Positions 47,691-58,224 of a DNA stretch of 64,000 nt are shown here, in pieces (the stretch's first letter is position 1; each line of letters starts with the position of its first letter). Source of the stretch: Macrotis lagotis (taxonomy: Eukaryota; Chordata; Mammalia; Peramelemorphia; Peramelidae); assembly GCF_037893015.1 (NCBI RefSeq), contig NC_133661.1, positions 186,064,306 to 186,128,305 of the forward strand. The letters run 5' to 3'. A model generated the notes under the pieces. The model was not told the origin of the DNA and did no database searches. It saw only the letters and a list, made by a program, of their open reading frames with translations. The position numbers and the translations under genes were made by a program.

Positions 47691-47869
47691 ACCTCATGTA
47701 GGGTCCAGGTTGTTTGAAAGCACTAAAAAAAAGATAAATAATAATATTTATTATTTATAATCAAACAGAAATAGATCTAGTTAGAACCTCATCTTGCCTT
47801 GATATTTATTTGGAATGAGACTGAGTTAAACTTGAATGCCACAAAACTTATGAAAAGTTTAAAAATTTT

Positions 47870-48009
47870 TTTATTTATTTAAGGCAATGGGGTTAAGTGA
47901 CTTGTACATGGTCACCCAACTAGGTAATTATTGTCTGAGTCCAGACTGAACATAGGTCCTCCTGACTCCAAGGTCAGTGCTCTATCCACTGTACCACCTA
48001 GCTGCCCCC
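47870..48009 (-). mobile_element. WSINE-like SINE
   Basis: Reverse copy from aaggcaatggggttaagtga to ccacctagctgcccc. Confidence 0.85.
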
Positions 48010-49365
48010 TGCCAGTTTTTGATTGAGTACCAACTATATGTGGGGTACCATATAACTTCAAAAATATATCAAACCCAATTGATTGATCAGTCATTCTTGA
48101 CCCCATAGCCCAGAGCACACTAGGCTCTTTTATTCTCTACAATCTATAGAAGTGTCTCCAGGTTCACATTCAGTGTTCTAAGATACTATCTAGACATCTC
48201 ATCCTTTGCTGTCCCTTTTTCTTTGTTCTTCAAACTTTACCAACATCAGGGGCTTTTCCAATGAGTCCCACCTTCTTATTATGTGGTCAGAGTATTTAAA
48301 CTTCCACTTCAGGATTTGACCTTCAAGTAAGTAGCCTAAATTAATTTCTTTACATGATGAATGATTTGTTCTTGATGTCTAAGGTGTTCTCAAAAGCCTT
48401 TTCTAGAACCATAATTTGGTACCATCTATTCTGTGACACTCAACTTTCCTTATAGTATTATAACTCTTATAGTCATACATTGGTACTGGAAAAACTTTGA
48501 CTTTTCAGACCTTTGCCAGAAAAATGATGCTTTTTAATATGCTGTCCAGATTTGTCATAACTTTTGTTCTAAGGAACAGACATATTTTAATTTCATAACT
48601 GCAGGCTACATCTGCAATGATCTTTGAGCCTAAAATGATAAAATCTGATATAACTGGTCCCATCCTCAAAACAGAAACAGTCCTATAAAAGAACTTGCTG
48701 TTTATTGTAGGAGACAATACATATGAAAAAGAACACATGAAAAAATAGTATTAAGTAATACATAACCTATATCATATGGAATGAATGAATAATGAGTACA
48801 GCAGGCAGAGGCTTAGTTAACATTTGTACCCAGGGCAAGAGGGAAGAGAACTCACTGTGGGCCTACATTCAATGGGGAAAATATATATATATATATATGT
48901 ATGTATATGTATATGTATATGTATATATATATTTCCAGGATGGAATTATTTTGTTTTGATGAGTCTTTTATTGTCTTATCCTACTTTAGACTCAGATAGA
49001 AAGTTTTGTTTTATTGTATTCAGGAGGACCATCTTACTAAGATGGTCAGGACAGGTTTAAAGCCAGGCATTTGCACTGTTATTATGGATAGGTTGGCAGT
49101 CAATGTGTATGTGGGGAGGTTGGGAAATGGAATTTTAGAGGGAGTAGGAAGGTGAGAAAAGTTTCTGAGGAGGGAAAAATGACATCTAAAGCTTTTTTAT
49201 CATTTGTTCCCAATGATTTGATTTTTCCCTCAAAAATATATGGAAAGGTTTTTTTAAAATTTCTTCTTAGTAAGGATGTGCTTAAAACATTCTGAATTTC
49301 ATTAGAATCTGAGCTCCTCGAGAGCAGATATTATCTTACTTTACTATTTGTAACCCCAGTTCTTA
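48010..49365. other. No gene; TA microsatellite
   Basis: A (TA/TATG)n run lies at about 48883-48932. The rest shows no recognisable feature. Confidence 0.4.
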
Positions 49366-49369
49366 TGCT

Positions 49370-49650
49370 GCGTTCATGAGAGGACTAGGAATCCAACCTC
49401 AGATACATGACACTTACTGGTCATGTGACTCTGGGCAAGTCATTTAACCCTGATTGCCATACATCCAGGTCCATCTCCAATCATCCTGATTCATGTCTGG
49501 TCACTGAACCCAGATGGCTCTAGAGGAGAAAGTGAGACTGATGATAAACACATACCCCCCTCACTCAAATCCAATTCATTTGCTTGTCTTGGCATCACTT
49601 CCCTGATGTCATGGTTTTCTTTGGGAATGAAGGATAAACATCGATTTCTA
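49370..49650 (+). mobile_element. Long SINE with RTE-type tail
   Basis: The diverged head is partly lost. The tail 'gatgtcatggttttctttgggaatgaaggataaacatc' is clear and is followed by a (TTA)n run at 49650-49672. Confidence 0.75.
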
Positions 49651-49859
49651 TTATTATTATTATTATTATTATCATCACTGTTATTATATTTTCAAGTCTG
49701 AATTTTTTCTCCTTTTTGTCCACCATACATTCATGGAGTAAAAAAAGCAAAATCTTTGTGGCAAATATCTATAGTCAAGTGAAAAAAATTTCAGCTTTGA
49801 TCAGATCTTAAATATTTATGCCTCAATTCACTTTAGTTGTGTGTTTTATCCTGCTGTTA

Positions 49860-49990
49860 CTGTTCAGTCATGTATATGACTGACCCCATTTGGGGTTTTG
49901 TTGGCAAGGTCTTTGGTTGTTATTCAGTTTCAGTTGAGTACAGTTTTTTGTGATCCCGTTTGGAGTTTCCCTGTAAAAAATATTGGGGTG
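49860..49990 (-). repeat. BovB/RTE-type SINE tail pieces, reversed
   Basis: Two overlapping-type matches (gaccccatttggggttttgttggcaagg; gatcccgtttggagtttccc) side by side suggest two partial tails. Confidence 0.55.
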
Positions 49991-50052
49991 GTTTGTCTAA
50001 GGAAGTATGATCTAATCCAGGATGGAAATGGAACACTTCAAAGATTGTGGGA

Positions 50053-50209
50053 TGGGGGCAGCTAGGTAGTACAGTGGATAGAGCACCGGCCTTGGAGTCA
50101 GGAGTACCTGAGTTCAAATTTGGCCTCAGACACTTAATAATAACCTAGCTGCGTGTCCTTGGCCAAGCCACTTAACCCCATTGCCTTGCAAAAACCTAAA
50201 AAAAAAAAA
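50053..50209 (+). mobile_element. WSINE-like SINE with TSD
   Basis: Full-length copy flanked by GATTGTGGGAT on both sides. Confidence 0.9.
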
Positions 50210-50384
50210 ATGATTGTGGGATTGTCCTGTGAGACATTGCTGCACTTCTACCATGGGAAAAAGAGGGAGAGCAATTTTGAATATGGTATCCCAATCATGT
50301 TTTAAAACATTTTTTCATATAAAATCTTCTAAAATGTTGTACTTAGTAAAAATTTGTGTTTGAGTGTTTGAAAAATATACATGA

Positions 50385-50537
50385 TGGGGCGGCTAGGTGG
50401 CGCAGTGGATACCATACCAGCCCTGGAGTCAGGAGTACCTCAGTTCAAATCTGGCTTTAGACCCTTAATAATTACCTAGCTGTGTGGCCTTGGGAAAGCC
50501 ACTTAACCCCATTGCCTTGCAAAAATCTAAAAAGAAA

Positions 50538-50609
<72 letters not shown>

Positions 50610-50613
50610 AAAG
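50385..50613 (+). mobile_element. WSINE-like SINE with (AAAG)n tail
   Basis: SINE body to about 50534, then about 80 bp of AAAG units. AAAAATATACATGA flanks the whole unit (50371-50384 and 50614-50627), so the microsatellite grew from the SINE's A-rich tail. Confidence 0.92.
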
Positions 50614-50674
50614 AAAAATATACATGACTTTGTTGCTAAGGACCATTAATAATCCATTTGGAATGCTAATAAGT

Positions 50675-51400
50675 TAAATTTAGGCTAACCATCCCACCTC
50701 ACACCTCTCAGACTGACCAATATGACCAGAAAGGATAATGATCATTGTTGGAAAGGTTGTGGGAAATGTGGGACACCATTACACTGTTGGTGGAGTTGTG
50801 AACTCATCTAACCTTTCTGGAGAGAAGTTTGGAACTACGCCCAAAGGACAACAAAAATGAGCATACCCTTTGATCCAGTAATACCACTACTGGGTCTATA
50901 CCCTGAAGAGATGATGAAAAAAGGTAAAAACATCACTTGTACAAAAATATTTATAGCAGCCCTGTTTGTGGTGGCAAAGAATTGGAAATCAAGTAAATGT
51001 CCTTCAATTGGGGAATGGCTTAGCAAACTGTGGTATATGTATGTCATGGAACACTATTGTTCTATTAGAAACCAAGAGGGATGAGATTTCAGGAAAGCCT
51101 GGAGGGATTTGCATGAGCTGATGCTGAGTGAGATGAGCAGAACCAGAAAAACACTGTATACCCTAACAGTAACATGGTGGTGATGTTCAACCTTGAAGGA
51201 CTTGCTCATTCCATCAGTGCAACAATCGGGAACAATTTTGGGCTGTCTGCAAAGGAGAGTGCCATCTGTATCCAGATAAAGAGCTGTGGAGTTTGAACAA
51301 AGTTCACCTGTGATATATTAAAACCAAAAAGATACTATTCTCTTCTATTCTTAGGACTGTAGCTAGTCTACACAGATTGACAGATAATTTGTACATAGAG
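50675..51400 (+). mobile_element. L1 ORF2 C-terminal fragment
   Basis: Frame 50857-51081 reads IPFDPVIPLLGLYPEEM, CTKIFIAALFVVAKNW and KLWYMYVMEHYCSIRN. These are the counterparts of the L1 ORF2 end ('IPFDPAIPLLGIYP', 'MFIAALFTIAKTW', 'MEYYAAIKN'). It continues with further stops into 3' UTR and is truncated at the 5' side. Confidence 0.85.
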
Positions 51401-51439
51401 ATGATAGAATGATAAATAGGCAGTTAGAAAAGCAAGTTT

Positions 51440-51640
51440 AAAAATGTTTTATTTTTTTCTCAAATTAAATGTAAAAAAAATTTAATGGTCACTTGCATTC
51501 CAGATTCTATACCTCCCTTCCTTTTATTCTCTCTTGCTGAGATAGTAATCTGATATAGATTATACATGTACAAAAATTCATAACATATTTCCATATTATT
51601 TATTTTGTGGAAGAAAACTCAAGAATGAAAGAAAGAGAAA
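51440..51640 (-). repeat. L1-like 3' UTR fragment, reversed
   Basis: 'gttttatttttttctcaaattaaatg ... gagatagtaatctgatatagattatacatgtacaaaaattc' matches the recurring reversed 3' UTR pattern. Confidence 0.5.
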
Positions 51641-51773
51641 AAAGTAGGTAAGAAGTATCCTGCAGTCTTTATTCAGATTCCATCAATTCTATCTATGCAA
51701 GTGGATAGCATTTTTCATCATGTGCCCTTTGTAATTGTGCTGGATCATTGTGTTACTGAGAAGGTCTGTCATT

Positions 51774-53158
51774 TGTTAGGGATTGTTGTGTATGGGAGAA
51801 TTATAAGCTGTCATATTTTACTAAGTGCCAAGGGAGTGGGAGTGGATTAGGGACTGGAGAGGTATTTAAGCACTGGTATTTGGTTCAATAAACAGAGACC
51901 TTGGAGACCTTGAAGTACTTGGGGATCTTGGAGAACTTGTCATCCTTGTCTCCCACCCCTCCAACACTTGCCTGGGAAAGGTTGAGGGAGTCCAGAATTG
52001 GGACTAAGCATATGGCACCCGTATAGGGGCAAGAAGGCAGAGTTATCTGAGAGAATTACAGTATAAGGACACAGTAGATACAAGCAAGAGAATCAGGTGA
52101 CGTCCCAGAGCAGAGGACTCTGGAGAAGGTAACAGGTTGAAGTTACCAGGGGTTGATTTTAAGCTGGAACAAAGAGGTATGAAAGAGAAAGTGAGAAGAC
52201 AAGCAAGTATTCAGCATTAAGGAACCAGCAAAAGTAAGTTAGCATTAAGAAAAGCGAAAGAGAGAAGATAAATAGTATTTAGCATTGAGGAGTCAGTGGG
52301 AAGTAGAGCCTCTGAGACAGTGCCACAGGGGATAGAGCAGTCTACCAGTGCCATGGGGATGTGGAGGACCTGTTTACTGCTCCTTTTGGCAGCATCTGCT
52401 GGCCTGATGCAGACCCTGATGCAGACTTTGACACAGACCCTGACACTAGCAATGAATACAGCTAGTTTCACTTTTCAGCCTACAGCGGGGTGTTGAGACC
52501 ATTGCTCCAGCAGCAGAGGGCTATGAATTGTGTGCTTCCTGTGCTGAGAGTGAAAGTATCACACGCTATTGGACAGCTTGCTATGGTGATGGCTACTGTT
52601 CACAAGGTGCGGCAGCTCCGGGTTGTACTGGTGTTAACTGCTTGGGTGATTTCAAATGCTCCTTCTCATTCTCTGCTATTTTGAAACTTAAGATTATGTC
52701 CCAGATAGGATGCAGGCTTTGCTACAAGGACAAGACCCCTCCAAAAACTTATTTTAGAAAACAAGGGATCCCCATGCCTTCTTCCTGGTTTGGGGAGGGG
52801 TGGGGTTGGGCAATGACTATGTTTTTCAATAGGTTATTGATTGGGAAGTTTCATGGTTCAATTAGTTAAGAAAAAAGGGGAAGAAGATTTTTTTTCTGGG
52901 ATTAGGAAATTTGGATTTTGTCTTTCAAATGAAGTCTGTGCTATGGCTTATATTTCTATTGACTAGTCTTGATTGGTTATATGTGTATGTGTGTATTTGA
53001 ACATCTAGGGCATTTTACATCTCTCTACTGGCATGGAAAATGGGAAAATGTTTCTATATTCTGAGATCTAGTAAAGGCCAGGGTATCAGTCTCAGCTTGG
53101 TAAATGTGATACAAGAGAGTTGTTTCTGTGTTCATGTGTTCATGTTACTGTCTAAACT

Positions 53159-53198
<40 letters not shown>

Positions 53199-53765
53199 TC
53201 AGATCTGAAATAGTTAAATGTTACCTGAGTTAAAAGTTACTCCTTTTAGTTTGGGTTTTGAATTTGATTGCTTTGAAAGGTTTTTTTGTTAGCAAAAGAA
53301 AAACTTTGTAATCTTTGTGTAATATTTGTTTGTAATTTGAGTATAAAATGTATTTCAAGGAATTTGGGAATATTGGTTTTGTTAAATTGACATTTGTGTA
53401 TACTATTTTTGAACTTTTGTTTACAACTTATGTGGTATGGCTTATATATAATGAATGATTTATGTAATAATTTTGTTTCAAAAACAAGAAAGGGGATATG
53501 TTAGGGATTGCTGTGTGTGTGGGAATACTGTAAATTATCATCACCTGGTGCCTTTGAGCAGAGCATCAGAACCTTGTTTTACTAAGTGCCATGGGAGTGG
53601 AAGTAGATTAGGGTCTGGGAAGAATATTTAAACACTTGTATTCTGGTGAATAAACAGAGCACTTGGGGATCTTGATGGAATACTTGTCTCCCTTGTCATC
53701 CTTGTCTCCCGCCCCTCCAATGCTCGCCTGGGGAAGACTGAGGGAGTCCAGAAGGGGACTCAACA
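51774..53765 (+). mobile_element. Short two-LTR endogenous retrovirus fossil (class II-like)
   Basis: LTRs lie at 51774-52010 and 53499-53765, both starting TGTTAGGGATTG, ending in CA and carrying AATAAA (51887-51892 and 53649-53654). GTCATT flanks both ends, a 6-bp duplication typical of class II elements. A primer site resembling the tRNA-Lys type (TGGCACCCGTATAGGGGC, 52013-52030) follows the left LTR, and a polypurine tract (AACAAGAAAGGGGA) precedes the right. The internal region is only about 1.5 kb with no recognisable gag, pro, pol or env. Short open frames, one with a signal-like leucine run and one rich in cysteine, are not assigned. The LTRs differ clearly, so the insertion is old. 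It looks like a non-autonomous or heavily deleted element. Confidence 0.85.
53161..53195. repeat. (TG)n microsatellite inside the ERV
   Basis: About 17 TG units. Confidence 0.95.
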
Positions 53766-53859
53766 GTCATTCACTGTTACTTATCATATAATATTGCTAT
53801 CACTATTTATAATGCTCTTCTGGCACTGGTTATTTCCCTCTGCATCAGTTCAAAAATGT

Positions 53860-54060
53860 CTTTCCAAGTTTAGAAAAGCAATTATTGAATAATTACTAGG
53901 TACCACTTATTGAAGATAAATGGATTAGTAAGAAAGAAAATTCCTTCCCTCAAGGAACTTATATTTAAAAGAGAGAAATGTAATGCAGGAAAGATGAGAG
54001 GCAGTACCCAGAATCAGACTACCCAAATGTTCAAAGAGATATTGTTCAAGAATGAAAAAG
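53860..54060 (+). repeat. Old LINE fragment (L3/CR1-like)
   Basis: 'aattattgaataattactaggtaccactt ... ttccctcaaggaacttatatttaa' resembles the old LINE pattern at 8.4 and 10.0 kb. Confidence 0.35.
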
Positions 54061-54457
54061 GGAGCATAGTGAAGAGGTGACAAAAAGCTAGAATAAAAGC
54101 ATACCTATTTACTTCCTCCTTTTCCCTCTATTTGGATCTAAGGTGTTAGGTAGGATAGGACAAGTGGAGAGATGTATTATTCCAATCCACATCACTGCTA
54201 GGATGGAGAACAAGAGAGATCAATTTTATCAATGAGCATCAGGTTAAAAAGTAATAGGCAATTCTCAGGCCCTGAGAACATTATCCAGAAAGGTAAACTC
54301 AGTCCCATAAAAATCTTTTCCAGGAGAATTCTTGATAAGTTAATGGGGAAAAATAGAATTACAGAGATTTGGGCAGGAACAAAAGCAAGAGAACTGATTT
54401 CTATAGTGCATCTTGAAATAAAAAGGGAAATACATAGGAAACAATTTACATTTATCC

Positions 54458-54883
54458 TTATCTGCCAACATATGGGGTATTACAGGTAAAAAAATAATAT
54501 CCTCTCTCAGAAGTGCTATGGTAAAAGCAATAGGGATAATGACCAATGTAAAATATACAATTTATGCTGGGAATTTTTGCCTTAACTTTCTTGCAGTTTT
54601 TCTTCATCAAATTCTTACATTTTTCATAGGCTTCAGAACAAGCATCCATGATATTCTGAGGGCTGTCATATAGGACGGTGCCAAATTGTTTACAATTATG
54701 GGTATAACGATTGACTTGCTTCATCTTATTGTTGCAATATCTATTGTCACTGAAGTTTCTAGTCTTGGTGTCCTGCACAAGCTGCCTCTTGAACCACTGA
54801 GGAGTGAAACCAGAGGAAGTCGCTGTAGTGACCAGGAACATAGTCACCCAAAGCCCCAGCAGCATCCATTGGCAAGTTGCCAT
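54458..54883 (-). CDS. Secreted RNase A-fold protein lacking catalytic histidines
   Basis: 141 codons: a 25-residue signal peptide (MATCQWMLLGLWVTMFL..SSG) and a mature part of about 116 residues beginning FTPQWFKRQLVQD. Eight cysteines (mature 25, 39, 57, 64, 72, 84, 94, 109) match the family spacing. WFKRQ and NRYTHNC resemble the RNase 2/3/6/7/8 branch. The residue at the His12 position is Leu (WFKRQLVQ). The CKxxNTF motif reads CKQFGTV, so only the Lys is kept. The chain stops at CNTPYVGR, before any VPVHLD, so His119 is absent. RNA cleavage is therefore not expected. About 19 Lys/Arg face 7 Asp/Glu, with a cluster at 63-78, and NFS is a sequon. The start at 54883 is chosen because a strong acceptor (CCCTCTATAG) ends at 54900 on the minus strand; the upstream frame is intronic. 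Exon 1 and the poly(A) signal were not found. The intact frame suggests selection. Confidence 0.88.
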   Translation of the reverse strand: MATCQWMLLGLWVTMFLVTTATSSGFTPQWFKRQLVQDTKTRNFSDNRYCNNKMKQVNRYTHNCKQFGTVLYDSPQNIMDACSEAYEKCKNLMKKNCKKVKAKIPSINCIFYIGHYPYCFYHSTSERGYYFFTCNTPYVGR

Positions 54884-54899
54884 CAGTGAGCTATCTCTC

Positions 54900-54930
54900 C
54901 TATAGAGGGTAAGTAAAGAAGGAGAAAGAA
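54900..54930 (-). promoter_or_regulatory. Splice acceptor of the RNase-fold gene
   Basis: Minus-strand polypyrimidine tract (TTTCTCCTTCTTTACTTACC) ends in CTATAG just before the 5' UTR/coding exon, 16 bp ahead of the ATG. The same layout is found in RNASE1 at 4171. Confidence 0.7.
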
Positions 54931-55439
54931 AATGAAGAAGAGAGAACAAAATCTAGGTGCACCCCCAACCCATTTGCTTTGTGATTCCCAAGGTATTAAA
55001 GCACTATCTCCTGTGATCCCTGTGTCCCCATTCAGTCAGTGAGTTGGGCAACAGAAAAGCCAGATTCTTCTCTTGCCTCAGTCCCTAGCCTTTTGAAAGC
55101 TATATGCTGAAAATTAATATTGTACATTTAAAGAACTATAAAAACTATATTAATAAAGACTTTTGGCAACATGATAACTATTTTACTTGCACAGGCCCTA
55201 GGGCCATTCCTCAACCAGACTTTTTTATATTTGATTATGCTAGATTTTGCCAGACTCCTTAACTATATTCAATAAAATATGTTTTAAAAAATTAAACATT
55301 TATAATGTAACACAATTAAAAGTGTTTATAGCAGATCATTCTATTGGTTCAGTCTTGGAAGACTCATAGCTGTCATTTTCTAAACTTGTAACATCGCAAT
55401 TGCATAAGACAGATTCATTAGTTGAGAAAACCTCTGTCT

Positions 55440-56050
55440 AGCCAACTCTGACCTTCAAGATCTTTCTAGACCACTTTAAGTCTATCATAATTGGCCTCCA
55501 ACCTCTAAATCTAAGTCACTTTCACATTTACTACCCTCAACCATTCTACATTATAGCCAAACTAGCTGATTTACTGTTTTTCCTCTGTGATGTGCCATCT
55601 CCCATTTCCATGCATTTGCATGGTCTGTTCCCCATGCCTATACTATACTCCCTACTTACTTTTACCTCTTAGAGCACCTTGCTGGGACATTGGATAAAAC
55701 ATTGAACTTTGAATCATTCAGATTTAGTTAAAATTTTACCTCAGGCACATACTAAGCTATGTGATTCTGGGTAAATCTCTTGACCTCAATTACCTTATCT
55801 GCAAAATAACCATAATAATAGCACTAACCTCACAAGATTATGAGCTAACATACACAGCAGGTGCAAATATGAATACTACATATAAATTCTAGCTATTGTT
55901 ATCATAATTATTATTAGAATCCCCTTAATCTTTAAAGGGGGAGGGGAAAGAATCCCCTGTTCCTTTCAAGGTTTAGCTCAATTTCTTACTTTCTCAAGAG
56001 ACCTTTCCCAACCACTACCCAGTTATTGAAACCTCTCTCCACAGCAATAT
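55440..56050 (+). repeat. L2-type LINE fragment split by a MIR-like SINE
   Basis: L2 pieces at 55440-55675 and 55918-56050 (gttcctttcaaggtttagctcaatttc ... agagacctttcccaacc) surround a forward MIR-type SINE at 55676-55917 (gacattggataaaacattgaac ... attctagctattgttatc). Confidence 0.6.
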
Positions 56051-56876
56051 GCTTTGCTTTTAAGTTAATATGAAAAACATACAAATTATATAAACTTGTT
56101 TTCTCTAGTATGAAAGAAGTTCCATGGGAGAACTATTATTATTTTTCATCACACAGGTAGTAATAAAAAAAGTACTTTATGGGTATGAACTGGTCAATAT
56201 ATAACAAATGAGGAACATCCAAGAAGAGCAGGAATGAGGAATGCCATTAATAGAACTGAATGACAGAAAGTGAAAATGGGCTGCTCATATAGTAAGACTA
56301 AGTAATCACCCAAGGATGGCCCTTGTGCTTTTCTAATGAAGAAATAGAGAAGTATTAGCAGAATGACCACTAGAGGCCCTCACTTTCCTGAAGATGGTAG
56401 GTTCTAAGGAGTCATATTCCAAAAGATGTACTCTTGGTTAAACAAATATTGTCATCAAAAGAACGGGTCAACAGACATAGTTATTGAAAAAATTCTACCC
56501 CAAGAAATATGTTTGAAAGTTAATCACTAGTGAAGGAACTTCTGGATTTTGCCTCCAGATTCAACTCTAAACATATAGAAGAAAATCTTTTTGCTCTAAG
56601 CAGTCCTAGCAACTATATCAGGTGTCAGTAGTCCATAAACCCATGATCTAGGATGTTTGGGTTCTCAATTGGGCTGATCAGATATGTAAGAGGAAAAGAA
56701 CCTTGACCTTTCCTAATTGTCTGAAAGACTGTCTCCAGGAGGTTTTTTTTTTTGTCTCCTCTTTTCTTACCCATCTCTATGCTACTTCCTTCCATTATTT
56801 TGACTTAGATTCCAGTTTCAGCAGCCTGTCCTGATTATTTGACCTAGAAAAAGTCTCAGTCTCCCTAGGTCTCAGC
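56051..56876. other. No recognised feature
   Basis: No coding frame or repeat identified. The missing first exon of the gene at 54.5-54.9 kb could lie in or beyond this region. Confidence 0.35.
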
Positions 56877-56890
56877 TTCTTTATCTATTT

Positions 56891-57028
56891 TGATTTTTTG
56901 TTTGTTTTTCTGAGACAACTGGGGCAAAGTGTCTTTTCCAGGGTCACACTGCTAGTGTCTGAGTCCAAATTTGAACTTGGGTTCTCCTGACAAGGGCTGG
57001 TGCTTCACTCACTCTACCACCATGCTAT
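56891..57028 (-). mobile_element. WSINE-like SINE with 14-bp TSD
   Basis: Diverged reverse copy. TTCTTTATCTATTT flanks both sides (56877-56890 and 57029-57042). Confidence 0.8.
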
Positions 57029-57042
57029 TTCTTTATCTATTT

Positions 57043-58220
57043 AAAAAAAAAAGGCAATTGTATTAAATGATGTCTGTCATCCCAAGCTCTAATCTTAGTT
57101 GTTTCTTTATCCAGGTCTTTACTTTCTCAAGACCTCTTACTCTCTGACTGACTCCACCCATCTCCAAGTAAAGGTTGAGTCTTATTGCACCATTTTACCT
57201 AATGACTTTAAGATTTTTCTCAAAGAAAAAACAACTTTTTTCTCAAATTCTTTCTTAGACAAATTAAAAGGCTTTTAGTCTAGTTGGCCTGAATATATAA
57301 AATAATGTGATTTAGTTTTTGCCTATTCATTGAAGTTATCTGCCTGCATCTCTTGAATAATATAAGGGTAAGAAGGGTGCTCTCATCATTACCAAGTAGT
57401 GACACTGCTCTAAATTCTTAATTTCAGTGTCTCAGGCTCTTCATTATCTGGATGTTCTTTCTTATGCTTTACCTAAATTTCCTTGCTTTAAATTCAGTTT
57501 ATTCTCTTTTATTTATCCAGGCTCTTAGCATAATCCTTAGACAAACAATCTTCCATTGACTTGAAGATGATTACCCTACCTCCCCTTCTTGACTCTAAAA
57601 TAAAATGTCAAAATTTCCTTATTCAGAGGCAAGAATGAGTTTAGGAAGAGAATTCTGCAAATGTGGAGAGTCCAGGAGAGACTTCTGACATCTGAAGAAT
57701 CAGGAAAACTTTACCTAGAGGGTTTTCTAAAATTTCTCCCATGGCATTTAGCTAGCTTAATTGTTCCTTTCTTTCCTTAAAAAAAAAGCAAAAAACAAAA
57801 ATACCCACCTGGTAGGAATTTAAATAGCTGTTTACCTCAACAGCAGATCCACTCTTTGTGGAGGGAATTTTAAGTCCAGCTTTAGTTGGTCCAATGCAGC
57901 CTTTAATAAGACCAAAGCAAAGTCAATCAAACACTTTGAAATTGTCTGGGCCTGGTTGTTGAGACAGCAGAAAACAATTTCACTGACACTTGAGAATTTG
58001 ACTGTATATAAAAATCCTAACAATGACTGGCAAGGCACCAGAGGGTCAGGAAATATAAACAAAATCTGACAGAAATCTTTATCTGAAGGCAAATGAGAGA
58101 TGTAAAAGGTCAAATCATAAAGAAAGAAGAAAAGTAAGAAATGAGAAAGGAAAAAGAGTGAGGAAGGAAGGAGGAGGAGAGAAAGGAAAGGAATAAAGTT
58201 ATTTCTGTGCTAAAAGTTAC
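57043..58220. other. No recognised feature
   Basis: Short frames such as 58113-57832 (-) have no recognised domain. Confidence 0.35.
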
Positions 58221-58224
58221 ATAT

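Noticed and set aside
52296-52869. Signal-like and cysteine-rich frames as a possible host gene
   Set aside because: They lie wholly between paired LTRs of an old ERV and lack exon or family evidence, so they are treated as part of the fossil.
1316-57028. tRNA genes suggested by box A/B-like sequences
   Set aside because: All are SINE heads with the family body and tail. None folds as a plain tRNA with a discrete end.
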